From Dictyobacter arantiisoli (GTDB lineage Bacteria > Chloroflexota > Ktedonobacteria > Ktedonobacterales > Ktedonobacteraceae), in NCBI RefSeq assembly GCF_008326305.1, contig NZ_BIXY01000007.1, positions 1 to 64,000 on the forward strand: a stretch of 64,000 nt of DNA. Direction: 5' to 3'. Below are positions 46,121 to 54,773 of this stretch, piece after piece. The notes under the pieces were generated by a model. That model was not told the DNA's origin. It saw nothing but the letters and a program-made list of their open reading frames with translations, and ran no database searches. A program made the translations under genes and the position numbers. The number at the start of each line of letters is the position of its first letter. Positions within the stretch are counted from its first letter, which is position 1.

Positions 46121-48586
46121 ATGAAAGAGAGACTCTTTCTACAAAAAAAGCACAAGAATCGCACGATGCTCAGACGCTGGTGTGTGGTAGTCGTAGCACT
46201 GCTGGTGCAGGTTGTGATCATTGGCATACTGATGATTACGTCTATCCATACGAACCATCCTGATGTCACCCTGGTTCCGGTTCCCGGGCAACCCGATATC
46301 TGTCGTATAACAAACGTCGCGCCTTTCAGCGAAGCCTGGCGCAATGCGATCCACACAGGCACGGTAATCTATCCAACGCATCCAGATGCGGGTCAGCAGC
46401 CACCGCTGGCGGATTGTCAATTGAACCGCGATGTCGATGTTGCCACGACTCCCAATGGCACGCCCTTCAAGCTACACGCCAGCGGACCACCTATCAGTAC
46501 GCAAGATATTCTCCTGGCAGGTCTGCTGGCGCTGATCTTTGAGCTTGCGGGCATTGCTATTTTCTTTCGTGCGCAACAGCGGCCGACTGCGCGCGTGACC
46601 TATGCCCTCTTCTATTGCGTCTCCATGCTGTCCAGCCTGTTTGGCACCATGAGCTTCAATATTCAATGGAACAATCTGCTGATACTCAATCTGCAAATCA
46701 TGATCAGTGGACTCTCTACCACCTTTGTATGCCTGTTTTCTTATCCCAATACAACGCAGTCACTGCCAGGAACATGGTCACGTCGCTCTGCCTATCTGCC
46801 ATTGCTGGTTGGCATCGGGCTGGTTGTGCTCAATTCTCTGGCGCTCACACACGTAACTCAGCACGCTCAATTCTTCCCTATCGCAACGTTCCTCTATAAC
46901 ATAGTATGTGTCTTGATTATTATTGGAACGTTAATCTGGGGACTACGCAATGTCAGGCGCAACGAACAGCCACTGGCACGCATGGTGATGATCGGAGTAA
47001 TCTTCCTTTTGACCATCTCCAGCTTGAGTCTGGGCATCATTCCGCCAATGCCCTTTTTCCATGGCAGTATCCTGCATCTGGTACCGATACCGCTGGTCAT
47101 TCTGCCGATTATTTGCGATTATATGCTCTTCCGCCATCAACTCCTGGGCAAAAGCAGTCTATTAAGCCGTACTGTGATGCGGGTATTTTTATGGACCCTG
47201 CTGGCCTGCCTCTTTATCTTACCCGCCATTATCCTGTTGCGAGCCGTCACCGGCAACGATAATACTATCCGCTTGGAGTGGCGCGACTATCTCTATGCAG
47301 CTCTGATGGCTCTGAGCTTCTGGCTCTTTCCCTTTGTCTGGAATAAAGTACGCGATGTTGGAGATCATGTACTCTACCACGATTTCTATCAATATAATGA
47401 GGAGCTACGTCAACTCAGTACCGCCCTGACTGGATTGCGCAATCTGGATCAGATCAGTGCCTTTATCCTGCCTCGCCTGGAACAATTACTGAATGCCAAT
47501 GAGGTGGCCCTGTTTATCCGCGCCACCTCACAGGATGAAATGCAGTATATGAGCAATCAGAGCCAGGATACCAGGCAATGGCATCTGTACCGCTATAGCA
47601 TGGAACAAGCAGCCTATTCTGATGATCATCTCAGAAGGATTGCGGATCTGGCCCTGATGCATTTTTGTCAGCGCTCGTTTGAACCATTACTGTTGGACGA
47701 TGTGCTCTTGCTCTCCCTCTACGATGGCGATCTGATCACGGGACTACTTTGCCTGGGTTCCAAGCAAAACTATGAACCCTATAGCCGCCAGGATAAAAGC
47801 TTTTTGTCCTCCCTGGTAGCGCAACTATCGATTCTTGAAGTCAATAATCGCTATTTAACGCAGGCACGGGCCGATGCTCAGAAGGTAACGGCTTTGAATC
47901 ATCGCGTTATTTCAGCCCAGGAGGAGGAGCGCCGCCATCTGGCACTCGATCTGCATGACGATGTGTTGCAAGAAGCTATGCTGCTCGTACGCCAGCTCTC
48001 GGATGTAGACAATATCGTGGATGTGGCGGATACGCTACCACTGGCACGCTCGGTGGTTACCAATTTACGCCGCACTTGCCTGGCGTTGCGCCCTTCTCTA
48101 CTGGAAGATCTGGGATTGGCCGAGGCATTGCGCTGGCTGGCCCGCCAGACGGAGCAAATGGAGAATGGCAAGCTACAGGTAATTGCCTATTGTATTGGTT
48201 ATGATGAAACACACCACGGTACGCCTGTGGATGGCGTAGAGCTGGCATTCTATCGGGTGGCTCAGGAGGCGCTGGCAAACGTTCTTAAACATGCTCAGGC
48301 CAGCCGGGTGATTATGCGCCTGCGCTATGGACCCACAACAGGCATTTCATTGATCATTGCCGATAATGGACAGGGCTTCCGCCTGGGAGATCCTCATCAT
48401 GAAAGCCTGGGTATCATCGGCATGCATGAACGTATGAGCAGTATTGGCGGCACGATCTCTGTGCGAACAGCACCCGGACGTGGAGCAGTTATTCGCGCCA
48501 GCTACCAATCCACCGGCATCTCAATCCCAATGCGTAGCCAGACAAGGCAGTATCAACACGCTCAACAGGAGGAACTTACCCATTGA
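46121..48586 (+). CDS. ComP-like sensor histidine kinase
   Basis: This 821-residue membrane kinase has an N-terminal TM helix (about 19-42) and an extracytoplasmic domain of about 80 residues. That domain contains CRITNVAPFSEAWRNAIHTGTVIYPTH, which resembles a PDZ-like domain as in ComP. About eight further TM helices (about 130-410) follow, then a GAF-like segment (about 430-590). The HisKA_3 dimerisation helix is VISAQEEERRHLALDLHDDVLQE with phospho-accepting His612. The ATPase domain ends in IADNGQGF, LGIIGMHERMSSIGGTI. It overlaps the regulator by 4 bp. The signal is unknown; peptide sensing is suggested only by the layout. Confidence 0.9.
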   Translation: MKERLFLQKKHKNRTMLRRWCVVVVALLVQVVIIGILMITSIHTNHPDVTLVPVPGQPDICRITNVAPFSEAWRNAIHTGTVIYPTHPDAGQQPPLADCQLNRDVDVATTPNGTPFKLHASGPPISTQDILLAGLLALIFELAGIAIFFRAQQRPTARVTYALFYCVSMLSSLFGTMSFNIQWNNLLILNLQIMISGLSTTFVCLFSYPNTTQSLPGTWSRRSAYLPLLVGIGLVVLNSLALTHVTQHAQFFPIATFLYNIVCVLIIIGTLIWGLRNVRRNEQPLARMVMIGVIFLLTISSLSLGIIPPMPFFHGSILHLVPIPLVILPIICDYMLFRHQLLGKSSLLSRTVMRVFLWTLLACLFILPAIILLRAVTGNDNTIRLEWRDYLYAALMALSFWLFPFVWNKVRDVGDHVLYHDFYQYNEELRQLSTALTGLRNLDQISAFILPRLEQLLNANEVALFIRATSQDEMQYMSNQSQDTRQWHLYRYSMEQAAYSDDHLRRIADLALMHFCQRSFEPLLLDDVLLLSLYDGDLITGLLCLGSKQNYEPYSRQDKSFLSSLVAQLSILEVNNRYLTQARADAQKVTALNHRVISAQEEERRHLALDLHDDVLQEAMLLVRQLSDVDNIVDVADTLPLARSVVTNLRRTCLALRPSLLEDLGLAEALRWLARQTEQMENGKLQVIAYCIGYDETHHGTPVDGVELAFYRVAQEALANVLKHAQASRVIMRLRYGPTTGISLIIADNGQGFRLGDPHHESLGIIGMHERMSSIGGTISVRTAPGRGAVIRASYQSTGISIPMRSQTRQYQHAQQEELTH

Positions 48587-49242
48587 AAACAAGCAACCCT
48601 GTGACCATTGTAACAATATTGTTGGCTGATGATCATGCCATGATGCGTGAAGGCACTCGCAAATTGCTCGAAGAAGATCCAAGGCTAAAAGTTATCGGCG
48701 AGGCGCAGGACGGTGAGGAAGTGCTCACATTCTGTCAGCAAACCCGACCCGATGTCGTCATTCTGGATATTTCAATGAAAAGGATGAATGGCTTTAGCGC
48801 GGCGCAGGCACTCCTCACTCAATCCTCCCAACCACCATCCATACTCGTCCTGACCGCCTATGATCAGATTGCGTATGTCCAAACGATGCTTAAATTTGGA
48901 GTCAAAGGCTACTGGCTCAAAAGTGCCAGCGGAAGAGATATTCGACAGGCGATCCATGATATCGCGCAAGGCAAACGCAGCCTTGCACCTGAAATACATC
49001 AATTACTGGCTGACGAAGGCATCGATAGCTCCACACCCACTGAACCGCTGACCAGCCGAGAAATCGAGGTGTTGCGACTGGTGATCCAGGGACTACGCAA
49101 TACCGAAATTAGCAAACGTCTGATGGTCTCGGTCAAAACTATCGAAACCCATCTCACCAGTCTGTACGGAAAGCTGGGAGTTCAATCGCGCGCCGAAGCT
49201 ATTGCGCTCGCCCAGCGCCAGGGTCTCCTGCTTGAAAGTTAG
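48583..49242 (+). CDS. NarL/LuxR-type response regulator (ComA-like)
   Basis: The 219-residue partner of the preceding kinase has a receiver domain with acidic Asp16 and Asp17 (LADDHAMMREG), phosphorylation Asp62 (VVILDISMKRMNG), the Thr in LVLTAYDQ and a Lys in YWLKSAS. The LuxR-type HTH is at the C-terminus: LTSREIEVLRLVIQGLRNTEISKRLMVSVKTIETHLTSLYGKLGV. It starts with TTG 48583, overlapping the kinase stop by 4 bp, so the two are translationally coupled. Confidence 0.95.
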   Translation: MKTSNPVTIVTILLADDHAMMREGTRKLLEEDPRLKVIGEAQDGEEVLTFCQQTRPDVVILDISMKRMNGFSAAQALLTQSSQPPSILVLTAYDQIAYVQTMLKFGVKGYWLKSASGRDIRQAIHDIAQGKRSLAPEIHQLLADEGIDSSTPTEPLTSREIEVLRLVIQGLRNTEISKRLMVSVKTIETHLTSLYGKLGVQSRAEAIALAQRQGLLLES

Positions 49243-49328
49243 CAGCCTGATGCATGAGATATACTATGTATGGTATTGGTGGATAGGTAGCTGGATTGTA
49301 GGAGTTTGAAATAGGAAGTGGTATCTGG

Positions 49329-49871
49329 ATGGCAAAAAGAATACGTACACAGGCGATGCGGATATTAGATGCTCATAAGGTTCCGTATACGGTTCATCAG
49401 TTCCCTGATACGATCCACAACGCGGGCGAGGTAGCGGAACAGATTGGCTTGCCGCCCGCGCAGGTTTTTAAGACGTTGGTGGTGTTGCGGGCGGATGCGC
49501 TCAATGCCCATCCTCTACTGGTGATGGTTCCGGCGACTCAGGAGCTTGATCTGCGCTACTTCGCACAGGAGATCGGTGTAAAAGCGGTCCATATGGCGAG
49601 TCATGATCAGGCGGAGAAGCTGACAGGCTTGAAGGTCGGCGGGATTTCGGCCCTGACCTTGCTCAATCGACCCTTTGATAGCTATATTGATAACAGCGCC
49701 CAACATTTTGCTGAGATTGCGGTTAGCGCGGGACAACGTGGCGTGGATTTGCAATTAAAGGTGGATGATCTGGTGCGTCTGACCGAGGCACACTTTGCGA
49801 GCGTTACCCCACCGTCTATCACCTTAGGGGATGAGCTTGGAGATAAACAGGTAGAAAACCCACCTCTATAG
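49329..49871 (+). CDS. YbaK/EbsC aminoacyl-tRNA deacylase
   Basis: This 180-residue editing protein hydrolyses mischarged tRNA, typically Cys-tRNA(Pro). Family landmarks are ILDAHKVPYTVHQFPDTIHNAGEVAEQIGLPPAQVFKTLVV (catalytic-site Lys in VFKTLVV), MVPATQELDLRYFAQEIG and LKVGGISALTLLNRPFDSYID. The C-terminal LTEAHFASVT is normal. AGGAAG precedes ATG 49329. It is monocistronic and is followed by a weak terminator. Confidence 0.92.
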   Translation: MAKRIRTQAMRILDAHKVPYTVHQFPDTIHNAGEVAEQIGLPPAQVFKTLVVLRADALNAHPLLVMVPATQELDLRYFAQEIGVKAVHMASHDQAEKLTGLKVGGISALTLLNRPFDSYIDNSAQHFAEIAVSAGQRGVDLQLKVDDLVRLTEAHFASVTPPSITLGDELGDKQVENPPL

Positions 49872-50327
49872 TTAAGTATAGAATAAACACTGCCTGCTAG
49901 CGTTGTTCCCCTACTGTACACCTTACAAAATAACCTCAGCGACAGAATGGTCTCAGGTTATTGTATTTATAACACTAAGGTGATAGCGATCAGCCTGGCA
50001 AACGGATAAAACCAGGCACAGACAGGCAATAAAAATCTCCTCACACCTGCCTATGCTTGAATCACCTCTCATATCACCCTCCCAAAAAGCCCAGGGGTAA
50101 GCAAAAGGCTGACCTCAAATAAGAACTAAAACCGCTCATGGGATAAATACCAGTCTCAGATGGAACATATAATCAGGTCGCGAATCGGGTGAATTGCTGA
50201 TGTCCCAGGCAACCCGGTGATGGCATACTATCATTGTAAGAAAAGAGAAAAGCAATGAAGCACTTCGGCTCTTTAAAGATAGAGACCCCTCTAAGAACTG
50301 TCGTAATAAACATTAAGGAGCGCATCT
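49872..50327. other. Long leader region upstream of cydA
   Basis: This 456-bp region holds an imperfect hairpin (49929-49962) that may end the YbaK gene. About 110-140 bp before cydA there is a stretch able to pair CGGGT (50186-50190) with ACCCG (50212-50216). I saw no open frame and no riboswitch class that fits. The cyd promoter should lie here. Confidence 0.5.
49929..49962 (+). terminator. Weak terminator after ybaK-like gene
   Basis: AATAACCT (49929-49936) pairs with AGGTTATT (49955-49962), with an adjacent mismatch and two further pairs, then a T-rich run. Confidence 0.5.
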
Positions 50328-51713
50328 GTGGATGCATTAACACTTTCTCGCATACAATTCGGTAGCACCATCATCTACCACTTCCTCTTTGTTCCCCTGA
50401 CAATGGGACTTGGCCTCATGATCGCCATTATGGAATCAGCATACGTACGCAGCGGGAACGAGACCTACAAGCGTATGGCCCAATTCTGGGGCAAACTGTT
50501 CCTGATCAACTTTTCGCTGGGCGTTGTGACCGGCATTGTGCAAGAATTTCAATTTGGCATGAACTGGTCAGCTTACTCGCGCTTCATTGGAGACGTCTTT
50601 GGCGCTCCGCTCGCGGTTGAAGCACTGCTCGCCTTCTTCCTGGAATCCACATTCTTAGGCATCTGGATATTCGGTTGGGACAAGCTCTCCAAGAAGGTTC
50701 ACCTGGCAACTATCTGGCTGGTTGTGATCGCCGCCAATCTGTCGGCCTTCTGGATTCTTGTCGCCAATGCTTTCATGCAAAATCCTGTCGGTTATACGAT
50801 CCGCAATGGCCGCGCCGAGATGACCAATTTCTTTGCGCTGCTCGGTAATCCTACCCTCTGGGAGCAGTTCCCACACGTCTTCTTTGGGGCAATCGCTACC
50901 GGCGCCTTCTTCGTCGTTGGCATCAGTGCCTATCACTTGATTAAGAAATCGAAAGAGCACGACTTCTTCCAGCGCTCCATGCGCATTGGATTGATTGTCG
51001 CCCTGATTGGTTGTATCGCTGTTACGCTTTCAGGCCACCTGGGTGGTCAACATGTGGTTGCCACACAGCCGATGAAAATGGCCGCCGCTGAGAATAACTG
51101 GAACTCTGGTAGTTCGGCTGGCCTCTCAGTTTTCGCGATTGGCAATCCAAACGATTATAAGAACTCTTTTGAAATTAAGGTACCTTACCTGCTCAGCTTC
51201 ATGGATAGCAATAGCTTCACCAGCAAGGTTGAAGGTATTAATGACCTGCAGGCAAAAGCAGTGAAAGAATATGGCCCTGGCAATTATATCCCACCAGTCT
51301 TTGTGCTCTACTGGAGCTTCCGCTTCATGGTAGGTGTAGGCATGGTGCTGGCCCTGATCTCACTGGCAGGACTCTTCTTGCTGTATAAGAAGCGCCTGGA
51401 AGATATGAAATGGTTCCTCTGGGTACTGGTAGCTTCCCTATTCTTTCCGTATATCGGTAATACCTTTGGCTGGGTCCTGGCAGAGATTGGCCGTCAACCC
51501 TGGATTGTCAATGGATTGATGAAGACTTCAGATGGTGTATCAACATCGGTTAGCGCTGGAACAATCCTGTTCTCACTGATCACCTTCATCCTGCTGTACG
51601 GCGTCCTGGCTGTCGCCGATGGTTTCCTGCTCTTCAAGTACGCTCGTCTGGGTGCCGCCGCAAGTGAAGCCCATGTTGAGAGCAAAGAAGAAGAACTGGT
51701 TACAGCATACTAA
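50328..51713 (+). CDS. cydA: Cytochrome bd quinol oxidase subunit I
   Basis: CydA carries the haems and quinol site of the high-affinity terminal oxidase in the membrane. His18 (YHFLFVPLTMG) is the haem b595 axial ligand position, and GMNWSAYSRFIGDVFGAPLAVEALLAFFLESTFLGIWIFGWDKL includes the conserved Glu residues of the proton path. A short Q-loop (about residues 250-320) places it in the short-Q-loop class, in keeping with 461 aa. GTG 50328 follows AAGGAG. cydB begins 13 bp after its stop. This is the first gene of cydABDC. Confidence 0.96.
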   Translation: MDALTLSRIQFGSTIIYHFLFVPLTMGLGLMIAIMESAYVRSGNETYKRMAQFWGKLFLINFSLGVVTGIVQEFQFGMNWSAYSRFIGDVFGAPLAVEALLAFFLESTFLGIWIFGWDKLSKKVHLATIWLVVIAANLSAFWILVANAFMQNPVGYTIRNGRAEMTNFFALLGNPTLWEQFPHVFFGAIATGAFFVVGISAYHLIKKSKEHDFFQRSMRIGLIVALIGCIAVTLSGHLGGQHVVATQPMKMAAAENNWNSGSSAGLSVFAIGNPNDYKNSFEIKVPYLLSFMDSNSFTSKVEGINDLQAKAVKEYGPGNYIPPVFVLYWSFRFMVGVGMVLALISLAGLFLLYKKRLEDMKWFLWVLVASLFFPYIGNTFGWVLAEIGRQPWIVNGLMKTSDGVSTSVSAGTILFSLITFILLYGVLAVADGFLLFKYARLGAAASEAHVESKEEELVTAY

Positions 51714-51726
51714 GAAGAGGAAAATT

Positions 51727-52749
51727 ATGAACCTACAAATACTCTGGATTACCCTGATTGTCATCCTCTTCGCGGGTTTCTTCGTACTGGAAGGTTTTGA
51801 CTATGGTGTTGGTATCCTCTCCCCTTTCCTGGGGAAGAGTGATAGCGAGCGCCGCTTGATCCTGAATGCGATTGGTCCTTTCTGGGATGGCAATGAAGTC
51901 TGGTTGATTGCGGCTGGCGGAGCGATCTTCGCCGCTTTCCCAGACTGGTATGCCACGATGTTTAGTGGCTTTTACCTGGAAATGTTTTTAGTCCTGTTTG
52001 CCCTGATCCTGCGCGGTGCCTCAATCGAGTTCCGCAGCTTGCAGGATGGCAAGAACTGGCGCAAGCTCTGGGATACTCTGTTCTTCGTCGGTAGCCTGTT
52101 ACCGGGCTTCCTCTGGGGCGTGATCGTGGCAAACCTGCTGCACGGTGTGCCGATTGATGCGAAGATGAACTATGCGGGCACGATCCTGACACCGTTCACC
52201 CCATTCGCCATCCTGTGCGGTCTCGCGGTAGTGGTGCTCTTTGCCTTGCATGGAGCTATCTTCTTGAGCATTCGCCTCGCAGGTGGTGATCTGTTGAAAC
52301 GTGCCGAGATGGCTGCGAAACGCCTCTGGATGCCGGTTGTCATACTCTTCCTGGCACTCATCGCGCTTGGCTATAGCCAGACAACGGTCTTCCATCATGT
52401 GATCACGGATGTTAAAGTGATGCCATTTGGTTATCTCTTGCTGGCAGTGCTGATCTCGATCCCTTTCCTGCTCAGGAGAGGACATAATGGTTGGGCATTT
52501 GCGATGACATCGCTGACGGTTGTGTTGTCAGCTATCATCATTGGCCTGGGAGGCTTTCCAAACATCATGGTCTCCACGCTCAATCCAGCCTGGAACCTGA
52601 CGGTTCAGAATGCATCCTCGAGCCCCTATACGCTCACAGTGATGTCCTGGATTGGTCTGACCATCGTTCCGATTGTACTGATTTATCAAGGTTGGAACTA
52701 CTATGTGTTCAGGCAGCGCCTCAAACCAAATCATGCCGGACACTACTAG
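51727..52749 (+). CDS. cydB: Cytochrome bd quinol oxidase subunit II
   Basis: The 340-residue structural partner of CydA has about eight TM helices. It begins LQILWITLIVILFAGFFVLEGFDYGVGILSPFLGKSDSERRLILNAIGPFWDGNEVWLIAAGGAIFAAFPDWYA, the CydB signature region. ATG 51727 follows AGAGGAAA and matches the family N-terminus; the frame open from 51619 overlaps cydA and is rejected. A hairpin at 52827-52863 separates it from cydD. Confidence 0.96.
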   Translation: MNLQILWITLIVILFAGFFVLEGFDYGVGILSPFLGKSDSERRLILNAIGPFWDGNEVWLIAAGGAIFAAFPDWYATMFSGFYLEMFLVLFALILRGASIEFRSLQDGKNWRKLWDTLFFVGSLLPGFLWGVIVANLLHGVPIDAKMNYAGTILTPFTPFAILCGLAVVVLFALHGAIFLSIRLAGGDLLKRAEMAAKRLWMPVVILFLALIALGYSQTTVFHHVITDVKVMPFGYLLLAVLISIPFLLRRGHNGWAFAMTSLTVVLSAIIIGLGGFPNIMVSTLNPAWNLTVQNASSSPYTLTVMSWIGLTIVPIVLIYQGWNYYVFRQRLKPNHAGHY

Positions 52750-52826
52750 GACCACGATCCTCTGTATCTCTGATACGCCACCGAACGTTGATTGTATCAG
52801 GGGTACAGCAGGTCCTTCTAACAACG

Positions 52827-52863
52827 AGCGCCCGCACAGTACCAGCAATGTCTGTCGGGTGCT
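52827..52863 (+). terminator. Hairpin between cydB and cydD
   Basis: AGCGCCCG (52827-52834) pairs with CGGGTGCT (52856-52863) with one G-T pair; an inner ACAG/CTGT extends the stem past a bulged C. A CTTTGTTGT run follows. It may partly terminate after cydAB. Confidence 0.6.
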
Positions 52864-52991
52864 TTGTTGTCTGCTCTGTCTCATTTAGTTTATTCCAATA
52901 GCATTCCGCCCATGATTACTGAAAGAGATCAAGGACACCAGACTGCTATGCAAACCGCCAGAGGATATCGATACGATCAGGAGCGGTGCTT

Positions 52992-54773
52992 ATGAATATC
53001 AATAAACGTCTACTACAATACGTCAAAACGATGCGCATCTATGTGGTCATCGTGGCACTACTTAGCTTCCTCACTGCCATTTTCATTGTTCTACAATCGC
53101 ACTATATCGCCCACATCATCAATCAGGCATTTTTAAATAAACAAAATGTGGCGCAACTGCTCACTCCACTGATCATATTACTCTGCGTACTGGTGGGCCG
53201 CGCCGTCGTGATCGGAAGCAATGATGTTGCAACAAATATGGTTTCAGGTACAGTAAAGGGCAATTTGCGCCTGCGCCTGTTTCGCCATATCCTTAAATTG
53301 GGACCCATGTATGTAAAAGGCGAACGGAGCGGTGAGATCGCCAATACAACCACCGAGGCCGTCGAGGCGCTGGATGCCTATTTCAATCTCTTCTTTCCCC
53401 AGGTCTGCGCTACTGTGATCATTCCAGTCGTCATTCTGATCATGGTCTTCTCGACCGACGCTCTCTCAGGCGTGGTGCTGCTGGTCACATGGCCTGTCCT
53501 GCCTGTCTTTATGATCCTGATTGGCTTACAGGCAAATGCCATGACCGAGAAACGCTGGCAACAGATGAGCCATCTGAGCGCGCACTTTCTGGATGTGTTA
53601 CAAGGCATGACGACCCTTAAGCTCTTTGGACGCAATAAGCTCCAGCAAGAGACAATTCGCCGTATGAGTGATCGCTATGGCGATACCACTATGAGCGTCT
53701 TACGCGTCGCTTTCCTCTCATCCTTTGTCATGGAGATGGGCTCGACCATTAGCAACGCGATCATCGCCGTAGAGATCGGTCTGCGGCTGCTGTATGGCAA
53801 TATTCCTTTCGAACAAGCCTTCTTTGTCCTCTTACTAACGCCAGAGTTTTACCAGCCATTGCGCAATCTGGGCACACAGTTCCACGCCAGCATGAATAGC
53901 GCGGCAGGGGCACAGCGTATCTTTGATATTTTGGAGACGCCAGCAACCGAACAGAGCTTGCCTGTTGAGGCAAGCACACTCGCCACAGGCACCTCGACCG
54001 CTATCCCGACATTGACACAAACACTGACCTTGCGAGATGTCCATTACACCTATCCATCGAATGCCGAAGCAGCGCTAGAGCAGGAGGCACTCAAGGGCAT
54101 CTCATTTGAGATCCACCACGGTCAGAAGGTCGCGCTGGTGGGCAAGAGCGGCGCGGGCAAGAGTACCATCGCCAGCCTGCTACTACGCTTTATTGATCCT
54201 GCTCAGGGCGCGTTGCTGGCCGATGGACAGGATATCAGAACCTGTGATGCACGCGACTGGCGCAAACTGGTTGCCTGGCAGCCGCAACGGCCCTATCTCT
54301 TCAATACGACAGTTGCTGATAATATCCGGCTGGGACGACCAGAGGCCAGCATGGAAGAGGTTATTGCGGCCGCCCGACTGGCTCAGTTTGATACGGTCGT
54401 TCAAGAGCTACCCCAGGGCTATGAGACCAGGATTGGTGAGCGGGGCACGCGTTTGAGCGGTGGGCAACTCCAGCGTTTAAGTCTGGCACGCGCCTTGATC
54501 AAGCAGAGTCCATTGCTCCTGCTTGACGAAGCGACCTCAACCCTGGATGCTGAAAGTGAGCATCACATCTTACAGACAATTGATCAGGTTGCTCAAGATC
54601 ATTTTGTGCTGGTTATCGCGCATCGCCTGCATACTATTCAGAGCGCGCATCGCATTCTGGTGCTGGATGAAGGACGGATCGTGGATAGCGGAACGCATCA
54701 TGAACTACTGGCGACATCGCCACTCTATCAAGAACTGGTCAAGGCATACGAAGAAGAGGAGGCGATAGCATGA
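52992..54773 (+). CDS. cydD: ABC exporter CydD (cysteine/glutathione, bd assembly)
   Basis: CydD is one half of the CydDC heterodimer that exports thiols needed to assemble cytochrome bd. About 593 residues: six TM helices in the N-terminal 320, then the ATPase domain with GKSGAGKST, Q-loop, LSGGQLQR and LLLLDEATSTLD, and H-loop AHRLHTIQ. It starts at ATG 52992 after AGGAG and overlaps cydC by 4 bp. In its context, after cydAB, function follows the family. Confidence 0.94.
   Translation: MNINKRLLQYVKTMRIYVVIVALLSFLTAIFIVLQSHYIAHIINQAFLNKQNVAQLLTPLIILLCVLVGRAVVIGSNDVATNMVSGTVKGNLRLRLFRHILKLGPMYVKGERSGEIANTTTEAVEALDAYFNLFFPQVCATVIIPVVILIMVFSTDALSGVVLLVTWPVLPVFMILIGLQANAMTEKRWQQMSHLSAHFLDVLQGMTTLKLFGRNKLQQETIRRMSDRYGDTTMSVLRVAFLSSFVMEMGSTISNAIIAVEIGLRLLYGNIPFEQAFFVLLLTPEFYQPLRNLGTQFHASMNSAAGAQRIFDILETPATEQSLPVEASTLATGTSTAIPTLTQTLTLRDVHYTYPSNAEAALEQEALKGISFEIHHGQKVALVGKSGAGKSTIASLLLRFIDPAQGALLADGQDIRTCDARDWRKLVAWQPQRPYLFNTTVADNIRLGRPEASMEEVIAAARLAQFDTVVQELPQGYETRIGERGTRLSGGQLQRLSLARALIKQSPLLLLDEATSTLDAESEHHILQTIDQVAQDHFVLVIAHRLHTIQSAHRILVLDEGRIVDSGTHHELLATSPLYQELVKAYEEEEAIA

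Noticed and set aside
50161-50220. Possible riboswitch upstream of cydA (GGCAACC-like motif)
   Set aside because: The surrounding sequence does not fit the SAM-I or other classes I know; only a short CGGGT/ACCCG pairing is visible.
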